The notes under the pieces were generated by a model that worked only from the letters and a program-made list of their open reading frames with translations, was not told where the DNA came from and ran no database searches. A stretch of DNA of 64,000 nt from Luteolibacter algae (GTDB lineage: Bacteria > Verrucomicrobiota > Verrucomicrobiia > Verrucomicrobiales > Akkermansiaceae), in NCBI RefSeq assembly GCF_042683045.1, contig NZ_JBHUIT010000002.1, forward strand, positions 186,001 through 250,000, read 5' to 3'. How positions within the stretch are numbered: position 1 is the first letter of the stretch; every line of letters begins with the position of its first letter. The position numbers and the translations under genes are program-made. Positions 27,429 to 37,154 of this stretch are shown here, piece after piece.

Positions 27429-27691
27429 TCCACGACTCAAGAGAGAGCCATAGATCTGACGATTTCCGCTCCTGGCCAGCACTGCCCCGCTGTTCACCCG
27501 GGGCACGAATACTTCTTTCCGGCGAGTGGGAATGACCGCGCCGCAGGCCGTGGGACGGCCCCCCGATCATTCCACCTCCTGACGCGCTCGAAACGAGAGC
27601 AAGCTCCCAAAAATCCCTGCAATGCGTAATATCCCTCGTCAACCAACGTATTGTATACAATCTTCAATGAAGACCCCCGGAGCTCTCTCAC
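27429..27691. promoter_or_regulatory. Structured gap with two hairpins and a 12-base palindrome
   Basis: This 263-base gap holds GCCCCG/CGGGGC (27484-27489 and 27499-27504) and a longer stem of GTGGGAATGA (27526-27535) with TCATTCCAC (27567-27575, one bulge) around GGCCG/CGGCC (27546-27560). It ends with the perfect palindrome ATTGTATACAAT at 27650-27661, 31 bases before the sulfatase start. The hairpins may end the upstream operon. The palindrome resembles GntR-family operators (TTGTATACAA) and may control the downstream pair. Confidence 0.45.
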
Positions 27692-29509
27692 ATGAAACCA
27701 CGTATTTTCTTTCTCTTCCTAGCCTTCCAGTCCCTTGCGATGGCGAAAAAACCGAACATTCTTTGGATTGTCACCGACGACCAACGGCCCGATTCGGTCG
27801 CAGCCTATAACCGTCTGGTTTTCGGAAAGGACGAGAGCCCGATCGGATACGTGGAATCGCCAAATATCGACAAGCTCGCAGCCGAGGGCGTGATGTTCAC
27901 CCGCGCGATGTGCAACTCACCCGTCTGTGGACCATCGCGTGGTTCGATGCACTCGGGACGCTATCCCTTCCGCATCGGTCATTACGGTTTCCAACTGACA
28001 CACCAGGCACCGGATTTCGTGCGGCCGGTCGTTCCACAGCTTTTGCGCGAGCAGGGCTATGCCACCGCCGCTTTCGGGAAAGACGATCCCTACATCTATA
28101 AATGGGGACCGGGTCAGGGCTACAACGACCCGGGATTTTACGATATCAAGGTTCACGATAAAAACGGCCTGCAGGTGAACGGCGTGGGTGATGTGGCGAC
28201 TTTGGAAGCTTTTGGAAAAGGCGGAATAGAAGTGGTGTTTTATCCGGACGGCCGCAAGCGAACCTATTTCCTCAATCGCAAGGATGGTGACATCACCGAC
28301 GAAGACCGCGCGGAAATGGCGAAGACCGACGAGGAGTTCGACATCCTGCGCTCCTACACGAACGCCCATAACAAAGTTTTGATCCTTGGCGGCGTGAATC
28401 CCAAGCCTGCGGACGATACCGCCGATGCGCACATCGCCACGGAAATGATGAACTACCTGGCGAACGCCGGGAAAAGCTACAAAACGCTGTGGGGCAAGGA
28501 ACTCAAAGGCGCGGATCCATCGAAGCCGCAGTTCATCCATCTCGGTTTCCACTTCCCGCACACACCGGTGCTGCCGCCGAAGTCGGTGCGCGAGCGCTTC
28601 CAATCGAAGACGTATCGCGTCCCGGACTTCGATGATGAGGAGCTGGCGAAGTTCCCGCCGCAGCTCATGAAACTCTATAACAGCTGCAAGATCGAAGGCA
28701 TGAGCGATGCCGAAAAGCAGCAGGCGATCCAGGACTACTACGCCTTCTGCGCCCATGGCGACGCGCAAATCGGCAAGGCCGTCGAGGCTTTCAAAAATTA
28801 CTGCAAGGCGAACGGGCAGGAATACCTGATTCTCTACACCATTGGTGATCACAGCTGGCACCTCGGCGAGCAGGGCATCATGGCGAAGTTCGGCCCCTGG
28901 CGCCAGTCCGTGGACAATGCCGCGATCCTCGTCTCCTCGGACAAGAAGCTCGTCCCGGCCGGTGATCGCTGCGATACGATGGTCGAGTTCGTCGATTTCG
29001 CGCCGACTCTTCTGGCAGCCGGCGGCATGGATCTCAAGGACCCGAAGCTCGACTTCCTCGACGGCGTGAGCCTCTTCGATGTGAGAGATGGCAGCGCACC
29101 GAAGCGCGATTACACACTGGGCGAAATCCACCTTGTCACCGGCCCGCGGGCCTACCTGCACACCGAGCGCTTCCGCTTCTCGATGCGCAGCCGACCGTTT
29201 TCCGGACAGGTGAATCCGCAGAATATGGGTGAAAACATCGACTGGGCACTGAAGGCCCCGGTGGAGAAAGTCGACCTCGCGCTCTACGACCTGAAATACG
29301 ATCCCCTCGAGCGCAACAACGTCGCCAACGATCCCGCCTACAGCGGACTCGCCGCGTGGTTCCGTAACAAACTTGGCAACATCGTGCTCGGTGATCGCCG
29401 CATCGAGTGCGACTGGACGCAGGAAAACCGCTATTCGCTCAGTGAATTCGCCAAGGGTGCCGACGACAAGAAGGCGGATATCCCTGCGGAGCTGATTCCC
29501 TCGCTCTGA
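27692..29509 (+). CDS. Secreted sulfatase (605 residues), paralogue of the one at 16165
   Basis: 605 residues. The signal peptide (1-18) is followed by 'NILWIVTDD' (D29, D30), the formylglycine motif CGPSR with Cys79, and 'TIGDHSWHLGEQGIMAKFG'. Length and motif positions equal those of the sulfatase at 16165-17982, so one arose by duplication. Third codon positions are strongly G/C, and a 533-codon frame is open on the opposite strand (27917-29518) as a by-product. Codon use here looks slightly different from the neighbouring sulfatases, which could mean separate acquisition. It begins a two-gene unit with the glycosidase at 29530, behind the palindrome at 27650. Confidence 0.9.
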   Translation: MKPRIFFLFLAFQSLAMAKKPNILWIVTDDQRPDSVAAYNRLVFGKDESPIGYVESPNIDKLAAEGVMFTRAMCNSPVCGPSRGSMHSGRYPFRIGHYGFQLTHQAPDFVRPVVPQLLREQGYATAAFGKDDPYIYKWGPGQGYNDPGFYDIKVHDKNGLQVNGVGDVATLEAFGKGGIEVVFYPDGRKRTYFLNRKDGDITDEDRAEMAKTDEEFDILRSYTNAHNKVLILGGVNPKPADDTADAHIATEMMNYLANAGKSYKTLWGKELKGADPSKPQFIHLGFHFPHTPVLPPKSVRERFQSKTYRVPDFDDEELAKFPPQLMKLYNSCKIEGMSDAEKQQAIQDYYAFCAHGDAQIGKAVEAFKNYCKANGQEYLILYTIGDHSWHLGEQGIMAKFGPWRQSVDNAAILVSSDKKLVPAGDRCDTMVEFVDFAPTLLAAGGMDLKDPKLDFLDGVSLFDVRDGSAPKRDYTLGEIHLVTGPRAYLHTERFRFSMRSRPFSGQVNPQNMGENIDWALKAPVEKVDLALYDLKYDPLERNNVANDPAYSGLAAWFRNKLGNIVLGDRRIECDWTQENRYSLSEFAKGADDKKADIPAELIPSL

Positions 29510-29529
29510 GAAACGCAACTTTGAGATTT

Positions 29530-30792
29530 ATGAAAAATGCCCCAATCCTGATCACTCTCGCGCTTGCACAGCTGGCCACGGTTTGCCTGTCGGCGGAGGA
29601 ACAAGCGCCCTTCCCCTACCAACTGCCCAAGGAGAAGCCGGATCGCAAGTTGAGCGAGGCGATGGAACGGATCTACGATAACTACCCGGCTCCGCAACCC
29701 GAGGACAACGAGCTTTTCAGCCAGTTCAAATACACCGAACTGAAGGGCTTCGACTATCGCGACGGAGATGGGACGGTGTCGCGTCGCGATCCATCAAAGA
29801 TCATTTTCGAAAACGGGAAATACTACGTCTGGTATACCAAGCGGGACACCAAGGTGCCGCCGGTCGGCATGCATCGTGCGGCTGAGGCGACGGATGAGAT
29901 TCCTTCCGCTGACTGGGATCTTTCCGAAATCTGGTATGCTACTTCCGCCGACGGTTTCACCTGGGAGGAGCAGGGCGTGGCAATCAAGCGGCCGGAGAAA
30001 CCTCTGGTCGGCTGGCGCTCGGTAACAACCACCGATATCCTGAAGTGGAAGGGAAAATACTATCTCTACTATCAGGGATTCATGGAGGCCAGCGGCACTC
30101 GCGGTGATGATTGCCCGGTGGCGGTTTCCTATGCGGATTCGCCGGAAGGTCCGTGGACGGCGGCCAACAAGGTTGTGATTCCGAACGGTCCGGAAGGCGC
30201 ATGGGACCAGTATTCAATCCACGATCCCTACCCCTTGGTCAGAGACGGGAAAATTTACATCTATTATAAATCCGATTTCGGTCGGGACCCGCACAAAGTG
30301 CGGATGCAGGGTCTCGCGATCGCAGAGGATCCGCTGGGTCCGTTTACAAAACATCCGTTGAATCCGGTGATCACTTCCGGTCATGAGACCTCTCTGTTCC
30401 CTTTCAAGGAAGGTGTTGCAGCGCTGGTTTATAAGGATGGGCCCGAACATAATACCATCCAGTATGCCGAGGACGGCGTAAACTTCTCGATCGCCTCGAT
30501 CACTGAGCTGATGCCCTACGCTGCAGCGCCATATATCCCGGATGCCTTCACCGACACCAAGGACGGTCGCGGTATCACCTGGGGACTCGCCCATTTCATC
30601 AATCAGGGAGGGAAAGGCAGGAACCACTCGATCCTGGTCCGCTTCGACTGCGATCTGAGCCTGGATGTGAATGATCCCCAGATGAAGGAGCACCGCGTGA
30701 ATCATCGTCCGGATGTCTACTACCGCCAGGGCCTGAGCAAGGAGCAGCGCGAGCGGATCGAATCAGAAAGCCGCGCCCACCAAAGTCAATAA
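29530..30792 (+). CDS. Secreted GH117/GH43-like glycoside hydrolase
   Basis: 420 residues from the ATG at 29530 (MKNAPILITLALAQL); a TTG at 29521 is also in frame. The signal peptide ends about residue 20. The sequence has 'YTELKGFDY', 'SRRDPSKIIFENGKYYVWYTKRD', 'WEEQGVAIKRPEK', 'IHDPYPLVRDGKIYIYYKSDFG' and 'GHETSLFPFKEG', a layout close to GH117 anhydro-galactosidases, which remove terminal anhydro-sugar from agar-type oligosaccharides. The family call is from memory of conserved blocks. GH43-type activity is the alternative. It follows the sulfatase by 20 bases. Together they suggest a red-algal galactan or similar sulfated substrate, as inference. Confidence 0.7.
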   Translation: MKNAPILITLALAQLATVCLSAEEQAPFPYQLPKEKPDRKLSEAMERIYDNYPAPQPEDNELFSQFKYTELKGFDYRDGDGTVSRRDPSKIIFENGKYYVWYTKRDTKVPPVGMHRAAEATDEIPSADWDLSEIWYATSADGFTWEEQGVAIKRPEKPLVGWRSVTTTDILKWKGKYYLYYQGFMEASGTRGDDCPVAVSYADSPEGPWTAANKVVIPNGPEGAWDQYSIHDPYPLVRDGKIYIYYKSDFGRDPHKVRMQGLAIAEDPLGPFTKHPLNPVITSGHETSLFPFKEGVAALVYKDGPEHNTIQYAEDGVNFSIASITELMPYAAAPYIPDAFTDTKDGRGITWGLAHFINQGGKGRNHSILVRFDCDLSLDVNDPQMKEHRVNHRPDVYYRQGLSKEQRERIESESRAHQSQ

Positions 30793-30955
30793 GCCGGGAG
30801 TCTTCTGCGGGTTCGTGCATCTTTACTCCGCCCGGTAGGCCTAGGTACATGGGAACAGGAAAATCCGTTGATACTGATTGAGCCAACAGGCCACTAACAA
30901 CAGATTTTCATCCTCCGAACGGGTTGAAACGTCACAAACCGATCGGACAAAGCCA

Positions 30956-33001
30956 TCAGTAGATTTCCTCGATGACCACTGTGGAGCTATCGATCTGCTG
31001 TTTCCAATCCCCGTCTTTCGGCACCATCTGAAGAATGAACTGGTAGCTTGATTCCGGGTTCAAACCACCTTCCGCCTGATACTCGATCTCCACCGAACCG
31101 AGACCATCGACGCTTTTCCGGACCGAATTCAATCCGGTCCAGTGTTCGGTATTCTGGATACCGACGATGATATCCCTCGGCTGGGAGGTCTCGAAGTTGA
31201 CATGAAAGGTGACCTTTCCGGAAGCCGGCATCCGCATCGGCAGATCGTGCGTCAGCATGCGGTCCTCACTGCCCACGGCGTGAACATCGAGTTTCTTGAA
31301 TCTCGCCAGACCTTCCCTTCCATTGCTAGAGGTAGCCACCACCCCGGCATGAAACTCATCGCCGAGATCGAAATCGACCGAACCAAGTTCCCTTCAATTA
31401 TGCCGATCGGTTTGAGAGATCCACGTTTCGATCCGTCCATCGCGCTTGATCATTTTCAGGAAATACGGCGCCCGGAGTTTCTCGATCACCCCGACCTGAT
31501 TCATCTCACCATCCCGGCTTCGAAGATACTGCACCAGACCCTTTCCGGGAACAATCATTGTCGCAATCGAGGCTGATGCCTGGTCGAGACTCTTGCGGAA
31601 CATGATGCCAGCAGAGGCTGCGTCCGGCGTGTAATCCTGCGACAGCACCTGGGCGGTCAAAACAACGTCACCACTTTGCTTTTGATTCAGGAAACGGATC
31701 GTATCTGCAGACTCCGCTCCAAGGCCTCCCCCGGCACGCAGCCGCACCGTTTTCACTTTCGCATCGAAACCGCTGTTTCCGCCCGCATTTCCGATATCAT
31801 CCGTCACCCACGGGACCGGAGGCGCTGTTTGATCGGCGATCTCGTTTTCCCGTGAGACCAGCGCCCGCATGTCGCGACCGAAGGCCTCACCATCGAAGGG
31901 CACCAACACCACTTTACTGCCATGTTTGTCATTGCCGTCATCCTTTCCCTTATGGACGTCGATGACGGAAAAGTTGAACAGTCTTACCGTTCCATCTTCC
32001 ACATACACCGTCGGCCTCTGGACCGTATACCACTCATTCCGGACACCGTTCGTGTAGCGAAAGATCCCCCCATCTTCCTTGCTCATCGCGATGCCTCGGT
32101 TTTTCCAATCATGAATCCCGTCCTCCGATGTCAGGTGATACGAAAGATCCGTCGTCGCATAGTGATTGACCACCACATGGAACAAGCCATCGCTCCTCCA
32201 GATCGTCGGATCCTCCATATATTTCTGGGGCACACCATCAAGGTCTTTCCAGATTTGATCGCCCATCATCCTGTAGGGACCGGTGACACCATCATCACTG
32301 ATCATCACCGCACAGTTCCGGCCCATGAGCATGTAGCGCTTATTCTCGATGGGCAGAATCATCACATTCGCCATCTTGTAAGGCGCAAAGTTGTAACGCG
32401 CGAGGCCTGGATGAAACCCGTTGTAATCCACCTTGATGCGGCCCAAACACTCGAAAGGCCCGGCGGGATCCTTCGCAGCAAACACCTCGCCCATGGTGAT
32501 CTCGCTGGTGACCATGGCATAGCGACCATCGTGCATCCGGAGCCCCACGGTGTTGTGGCCGGATCCCATGTCGCCATTCCAGTTTTTCCACTCCGGCCAC
32601 GCTTCGCCGAGATCGGCATACGGCCCCATCATTTTGTCGCTCACCGAGATCATGGCCTTGGAGTTCTCCGTCCATCCCGTGCCATGATGAAACTTCTGAT
32701 CCCACCTGCTTGCATACATGAAATAGCGGCCGTCATCCGCCTTCACGATACTACCATCCCAGTAACACCATTGGTCCATGTCCGGATCCTCGAGGCCATT
32801 GCGGATATCACGCGGCAGCACATTGCCGTCTCCCCAGATGCCTTCTGAGACCAGTGGCTCGACAGGCTCAGCTGCCAGAAAGTAGTTAACCAAGGTCTTT
32901 TCAGGAACAATCGCGAGGAGAGGAAGACTGGAAGCCAAAAGCATCGCGGAGCAAAGATGGGGAAAATACATAAGAAACAAAAGTTGGTGGGTCGAAACCA
33001 T
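30956..33001 (-). pseudogene. Propeller glycoside hydrolase interrupted by one in-frame TGA
   Basis: The minus-strand frame starts at the ATG at 33001 with a signal peptide and reads 535 residues to TGA at 31394-31396. It continues in the same frame to 30956 (another 146 codons including the stop). The junction reads 'SQTDRHN-stop-RELGSVDFDLGDEF', where related DUF1349-like domains have Trp ('NWxELGSV'). The first part is a propeller matching the glycosidase at 6400-8850 ('GDGNVLPRDIRNG', 'YMEDPTIWRSDGLFHVVVNHY'). The second is a beta-sandwich interrupted by the stop. The truncated protein would keep the whole propeller and might stay active. Read-through would give 681 residues. Also possible: base error. 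Confidence 0.8.
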
Positions 33002-33053
33002 GGGAACTGATTTGGCGACACGTCACCTCCCACCACCTCTCTCTAAAAGAGTG

Positions 33054-33093
33054 AGAAATAACGCAGGAATTCAATCCGCGTGGAATTCCTGCG
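33054..33093 (-). terminator. Rho-independent terminator downstream of the PEP-CTERM gene
   Basis: An 11-base perfect stem, CGCAGGAATTC with GAATTCCTGCG (33062-33072 and 33083-33093), has a 10-base loop. Read on the minus strand it is followed by TTATTTC. It lies 21 bases beyond the PEP-CTERM stop, so it may separate that gene from the glycosidase at 33001. Confidence 0.65.
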
Positions 33094-33113
33094 AAATGAT
33101 TTGTTGAAAGGAG

Positions 33114-33803
33114 CTATTTCCGGCGGCGATTCAGGAAAAACATTATTCCGAAAACACCCAGCAGGGTCGGGACGGTAGGCTCGGGAATTAACGCGACAGA
33201 AAGATCGTCCACCCCGGGAGCAATACTTCCTCCGACACCTTTGTTTGAACCAATTCTAAGCCAGATCTCGGTGCCCGCGGATAGGCTGGAGACATCGAAC
33301 GCGGAGCTGGAAAACGCAGACTCCGCAAAGGTGCCCTGCGGTATGCCAGCGAATACCGAATTATCGATCACGAAGGATCCCAGCGAACTCACGCCCGTCA
33401 GAGGAGTTCCATCGGCGGCACTGGCGAAGGTTCCAGAAAACGCTTCGATCGTTACGTCATCCGCATACGCCCGCCCGGCGCGTTTTACAGCCGTCCCCGA
33501 GATCTTGAACGAACCTGCGGCAATATCAGTCATGTCGAGCGTTCCCAGGCTTTGGTAAATAAAGCCGCCGCTACTCTCGAATAGTAGCGCGGTATCGCCG
33601 CCTACCGAGGAGTCGTTCAAGACATAGTCAGCGAAGTTGAAAGTCGTTGATGATTCAAACCAACTGGTGACGGCGTTGCTGTTACCACTAGCAGGTTGAG
33701 CCTGAAAATCACCGTTGGTGATCGACAAAGCAGCCTGGGTTGTGGCGAGACAGGAGAGGAGGATTCCGGTAACGGAAACGAGCATAATGTTGTAGGTTTT
33801 CAT
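33114..33803 (-). CDS. PEP-CTERM sorting-domain protein
   Basis: 229 residues from the ATG at 33803 (MKTYNIMLVSVTGILL). The frame is open 28 codons further upstream, but the signal peptide starts here. After the signal (1-24) comes a jelly-roll-like domain beginning 'LSITNGDFQAQPASG', similar to carbohydrate-binding or PEP-CTERM choice-of-anchor modules. The C-terminus is IPEPT, a hydrophobic helix and LNRRRK, the exosortase sorting signal. It lies 105 bases downstream of the GH2 gene, with an inverted repeat CCGGTGA/TCACCGG (33865-33890) in the gap. It may be a surface glycan-binding protein for this locus, which is inference. Confidence 0.82.
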   Translation of the reverse strand: MKTYNIMLVSVTGILLSCLATTQAALSITNGDFQAQPASGNSNAVTSWFESSTTFNFADYVLNDSSVGGDTALLFESSGGFIYQSLGTLDMTDIAAGSFKISGTAVKRAGRAYADDVTIEAFSGTFASAADGTPLTGVSSLGSFVIDNSVFAGIPQGTFAESAFSSSAFDVSSLSAGTEIWLRIGSNKGVGGSIAPGVDDLSVALIPEPTVPTLLGVFGIMFFLNRRRK

Positions 33804-33864
33804 GGGTATATTTAGTAGCTCTTTGCTGGACTGGAGCATCTGCGATCCTAACAGGTGGATCTCC

Positions 33865-33890
33865 CCGGTGAATGGACGATCAATCACCGG
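33865..33890. other. Inverted repeat between GH2 and PEP-CTERM genes
   Basis: CCGGTGA (33865-33871) is perfectly inverted as TCACCGG (33884-33890) with a 12-base spacer. No T-run follows on the minus strand, so an attenuator or protein site is as likely as a terminator. Confidence 0.3.
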
Positions 33891-33908
33891 ATGATGGATT
33901 ATTCGCTT

Positions 33909-36900
33909 CTACATGATAACGAAGATGACATCCATTTCGTTGAAATCGATGATCCCTCCATGGATCGCCTTGATATCAATTTTCAGATACCGACCCGCGG
34001 CCTCTTTCTCGAAGCCGATTTTCTGGGAGGATTTCATCTTCTCTTCATCGAGAACTAGCGAACTGACGACTTTCCCCTCGGAGTTCCTGAGTGAGACGGG
34101 CTGGAGGTTCTCCAAGTCATTCCCCATCCGGACTTCGAACTCCTTCACTGTCGTATTGGTCAGCAGAATCCCTTGGAGCGTCTGCTCCCGACCGAGATCG
34201 ATGATTATATAGTCCTCAACGCCAGTAAACTTACCCTGCCAACCGGTGACATCATCACCATCGATGGCTTGACCTCCGGTGTTGGACCAGGCGCGGCTAA
34301 CTTCTTTAACAGAGGCTCCCAGATCAAGCATGGTCGACTTGTTACTCGCATATTTGAGAGCATCCGCTAGGTCAGATAGACTCGCTTGCGTGGCGGGAGC
34401 GAACTCGCTGCTGTTCATGTAGGTGAGCATTGAGCTCAGCAATTGCTTTGCCGCAGGATCGCTGTCTTGCTGCGCAAAAAGGTCGGCCATGCTGACAAGC
34501 AGTTTCCCCGTGCCGACCCGATACTCAAAGATGAAGCCAAGTTGCCGGTTGCGGTTCCAGTCATCAATGGGCTGAACGATCATGCCACCGGCAGGAAGTT
34601 TCTCCATGGCGAGACCGTAGGAGCTGTTCAGAATCGCCTCCCAGTTCCAAGTGGTATGCCCCTTGGTTGGAAAATTCCGGAAAAGCGGATGTTGATCCCG
34701 GATCAAGGTCCCAAGCGTTACCCGGTCTTTGTTATGGGAGAACAAAAACTTGTTCCAATAAACCGGAGCAAAACTCATTTTGGGATGGGCCCGGCTGAAC
34801 TCGCCGGGAATGAAGAGCACCGATTTCCCCTTGGCCAAATCCTCCTCCATGGACTTGCCGATCTCACGATGAACCAGGACATCGCCTTGATCCATGGAAG
34901 GATCATCCTGGCACACCATGAACTCCCAATGATTCGAGATTTCCGTCCCTTTGAGCCGGAGAGTCAGGGTGTAGTTGGCTGGCGCGGCAACTTCCTTCAA
35001 AGGGATCGAGAGGGATCCAATCGTGTTCCTACCATTTCTAATCGTGAGGTTTTCGAAATGGTTCGTGACTAAAACCTTCCCGTCCGAGCTGGAAACTTCC
35101 CAAATGAGCGTTTGGTCGATGAGATCCCTATCGCCGAAGTAGGCATAAAGAACCGGTGCCGTCAGAACATCGGAGTTTTTATATACATAGGACTTCATCC
35201 GCGCCAGGGGAACGCTTGGATTCCAGAACTTTGAAAACTCCTCTTTGGTGAAGTAGCCCTTCTCATCGTAGAAGGCATCGAGGTAGCCGACCAGTGAAGT
35301 CCCTTGTCCGGAAAAATCCGAGATTCCTAGTAGCTGAGTGCCCGAGACGCCCTCGGATGCGAGCGCGGCCTCGCAGTCCTCCTTGTAGCAGGCTGCCTGA
35401 AGTTTTCCCGATGCCTGCACGAAATCCTTCCACTGGTGGAGCACACCATTCTCCTCCGCCTGTTCGAAAAAGATCTCGAAGTTCTTCGGCTTGAGCGGAC
35501 CGGTGTATTTCTTCATTTCATCGAAATTCGGATAAGCGCACCACTGGCCGACTTCATGTTGGAGGTAGGGATTGTGATAGGGCGATGTGAAGCTCTTTCC
35601 TTTCCAGCCGCTGGGACCTCTCGGAAAGGCGGAGCAGGTGAACTCGTCCTCGGTCGTCTGAATCGTATTGGCGGCTCCCGTGTGAAGCATGCGCGAGTCG
35701 TAGGCTTTCATCTCGCGGGTGAGCTCGGTGAGAAACGCCGCATTGGTTTCATTCTCCCCTGGCTCATTGCCGTGAGTGAAGAACGACAGCGACGGATGAT
35801 TGCCGTAGGTGTCTAGAATCCGTTTACCTTCCCTCTCGACCCAGCCGTCGAATTTTGGATTGGAGGGATCACCCCAAATATGGGTTTCAGGCATCAAATA
35901 CATGCCCAGTCGATCACCGGCGATAAAGGCAGCTCTTGGCGGGCACCACGAGTGGAAACGGACATGATTGATGCCAGAATCCCGCATCTTGCCAAGGTGC
36001 TTCATCCAAAAGTCCACATCGGTCGGCGGGTAGCCGGTCAGAGGGAAAATGCAGCAATCCAGCGTGCCTCGCATAAAGGTCTCCTTGCCATTGAGCAGCA
36101 GCTTCTGGCCTTCTGTTTCCCAGTTGCGGAGCCCGACGTGGACTACCTCCGACTCAACTCCCTGATCCGAATGCAGGGAAACATTCAAGTCGTGCAACAC
36201 GGGTGTGAACTCGCTCCAAAGCTCCGCATCGTTTCCGAAATGGACGGTATAGCGATGGCTGGAGATCCCTGTCTCAAGATCGAGGACATGCTTTTCGTCT
36301 GCAACTTCGAGCTCCACCTTCGACGTCTTTCCACTGGTATTTTCGATCCGGATTTCCACCTCGGCTGAACGGGACTTGTAGTCCGTTGAGACCTTGATCC
36401 TCTCGAGAAAAATCATATTCCTCCAATCGAGACGCATCTCACCGATGATCCCATTCCACGCACCCTGGGTTTCGTCTGAAACACTGTGCGCCCGATCGCC
36501 GACCGGCAGAAGCAGGGTGTTGTTCACTTTGACAACGAGATTGTAAGTCCCGGCTTTTGGGTTTCTCCCCAAATTGAACACATGTGGCACTCCCAGGGAA
36601 TCGTCACTCCCCACCAATTCCCCATTCAGCCAAACAGTCGACGACCAATGAGGCCTTTCCAGCGTGAGAATCAGGTCCTTATCCTTCGGAACATCCTCCC
36701 CGATCACGATGCTCTTCTGATACCACGCCTCACCGATGAAGCGGCGTTCCGGCTGGAGGAAAAATGGAACTTTGATGTTTCCGGGTTGCCTGTATTTCTC
36801 GTATTTTTTGGTAAACCAAAGGTGGTGTCCCGAAACCCCCATCCACTTCGTATCCAGCGTGACGGGGCTCCCGAAGCCCGCGTTCTGCAAGGCATCCGGC

Positions 36901-37154
36901 AGTATGATCTTCTCCGTGAAATCCGTTTTTTCGAACCACCGTTCGCTTGTTCCCCGTGGAGTCTTTTCATCATCCAGCCTGATATTCCACGCGCCGGATA
37001 GATCAGCACCCTCGCCGCCGACTGTCACCTTCGCCTCGCCCGCTGCGACCGGTGGTTGATAAACGGGTGCGTATTCAGGTTTGGTAAATCCTAACGCTCC
37101 TGTGATCAGGGCGCAGGATGCGGCAATCGAAATTTTAATAAGTGATAGTTTCAT
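33909..37154 (-). CDS. GH2-family glycoside hydrolase with C-terminal F5/8-type domain
   Basis: 1081 residues with a signal peptide (1-22). The N-terminal sugar-binding domain ('SGAWNIRLDDEKTPRG', 'YQKSIVI', 'STVWLNGELVG') and an immunoglobulin-like domain precede the TIM barrel. The acid/base Glu is E464 in 'HGNEPGEN' and the probable nucleophile is E534 in 'QHEVGQWCAYP', spaced as in beta-galactosidases and beta-glucuronidases. A further middle domain (about 770-950) looks like a glutamine-amidotransferase-type or trimerisation-type fold. Residues about 950-1081 form a discoidin (F5/8C) domain. It is predicted to be a retaining exo-glycosidase acting in the periplasm. The start overlaps the end of the DUF5107-TPR gene by 20 bases, so both are in one operon. 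Confidence 0.88.
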   Translation of the reverse strand: MKLSLIKISIAASCALITGALGFTKPEYAPVYQPPVAAGEAKVTVGGEGADLSGAWNIRLDDEKTPRGTSERWFEKTDFTEKIILPDALQNAGFGSPVTLDTKWMGVSGHHLWFTKKYEKYRQPGNIKVPFFLQPERRFIGEAWYQKSIVIGEDVPKDKDLILTLERPHWSSTVWLNGELVGSDDSLGVPHVFNLGRNPKAGTYNLVVKVNNTLLLPVGDRAHSVSDETQGAWNGIIGEMRLDWRNMIFLERIKVSTDYKSRSAEVEIRIENTSGKTSKVELEVADEKHVLDLETGISSHRYTVHFGNDAELWSEFTPVLHDLNVSLHSDQGVESEVVHVGLRNWETEGQKLLLNGKETFMRGTLDCCIFPLTGYPPTDVDFWMKHLGKMRDSGINHVRFHSWCPPRAAFIAGDRLGMYLMPETHIWGDPSNPKFDGWVEREGKRILDTYGNHPSLSFFTHGNEPGENETNAAFLTELTREMKAYDSRMLHTGAANTIQTTEDEFTCSAFPRGPSGWKGKSFTSPYHNPYLQHEVGQWCAYPNFDEMKKYTGPLKPKNFEIFFEQAEENGVLHQWKDFVQASGKLQAACYKEDCEAALASEGVSGTQLLGISDFSGQGTSLVGYLDAFYDEKGYFTKEEFSKFWNPSVPLARMKSYVYKNSDVLTAPVLYAYFGDRDLIDQTLIWEVSSSDGKVLVTNHFENLTIRNGRNTIGSLSIPLKEVAAPANYTLTLRLKGTEISNHWEFMVCQDDPSMDQGDVLVHREIGKSMEEDLAKGKSVLFIPGEFSRAHPKMSFAPVYWNKFLFSHNKDRVTLGTLIRDQHPLFRNFPTKGHTTWNWEAILNSSYGLAMEKLPAGGMIVQPIDDWNRNRQLGFIFEYRVGTGKLLVSMADLFAQQDSDPAAKQLLSSMLTYMNSSEFAPATQASLSDLADALKYASNKSTMLDLGASVKEVSRAWSNTGGQAIDGDDVTGWQGKFTGVEDYIIIDLGREQTLQGILLTNTTVKEFEVRMGNDLENLQPVSLRNSEGKVVSSLVLDEEKMKSSQKIGFEKEAAGRYLKIDIKAIHGGIIDFNEMDVIFVIM

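Noticed and set aside
27917..29518. 533-codon open frame on the minus strand opposite a sulfatase
   Set aside because: It mirrors the sulfatase codons, has no recognisable domain and starts just after the sulfatase stop. It is explained by third-position G/C bias.
31922..32848. 308-codon open frame on the plus strand opposite the propeller glycosidase
   Set aside because: His/Ile-rich low-complexity translation typical of an antisense shadow.
21129..33001. TGA read as Trp throughout (alternative code)
   Set aside because: Several intact genes end in TGA at expected lengths, so TGA is a working stop.
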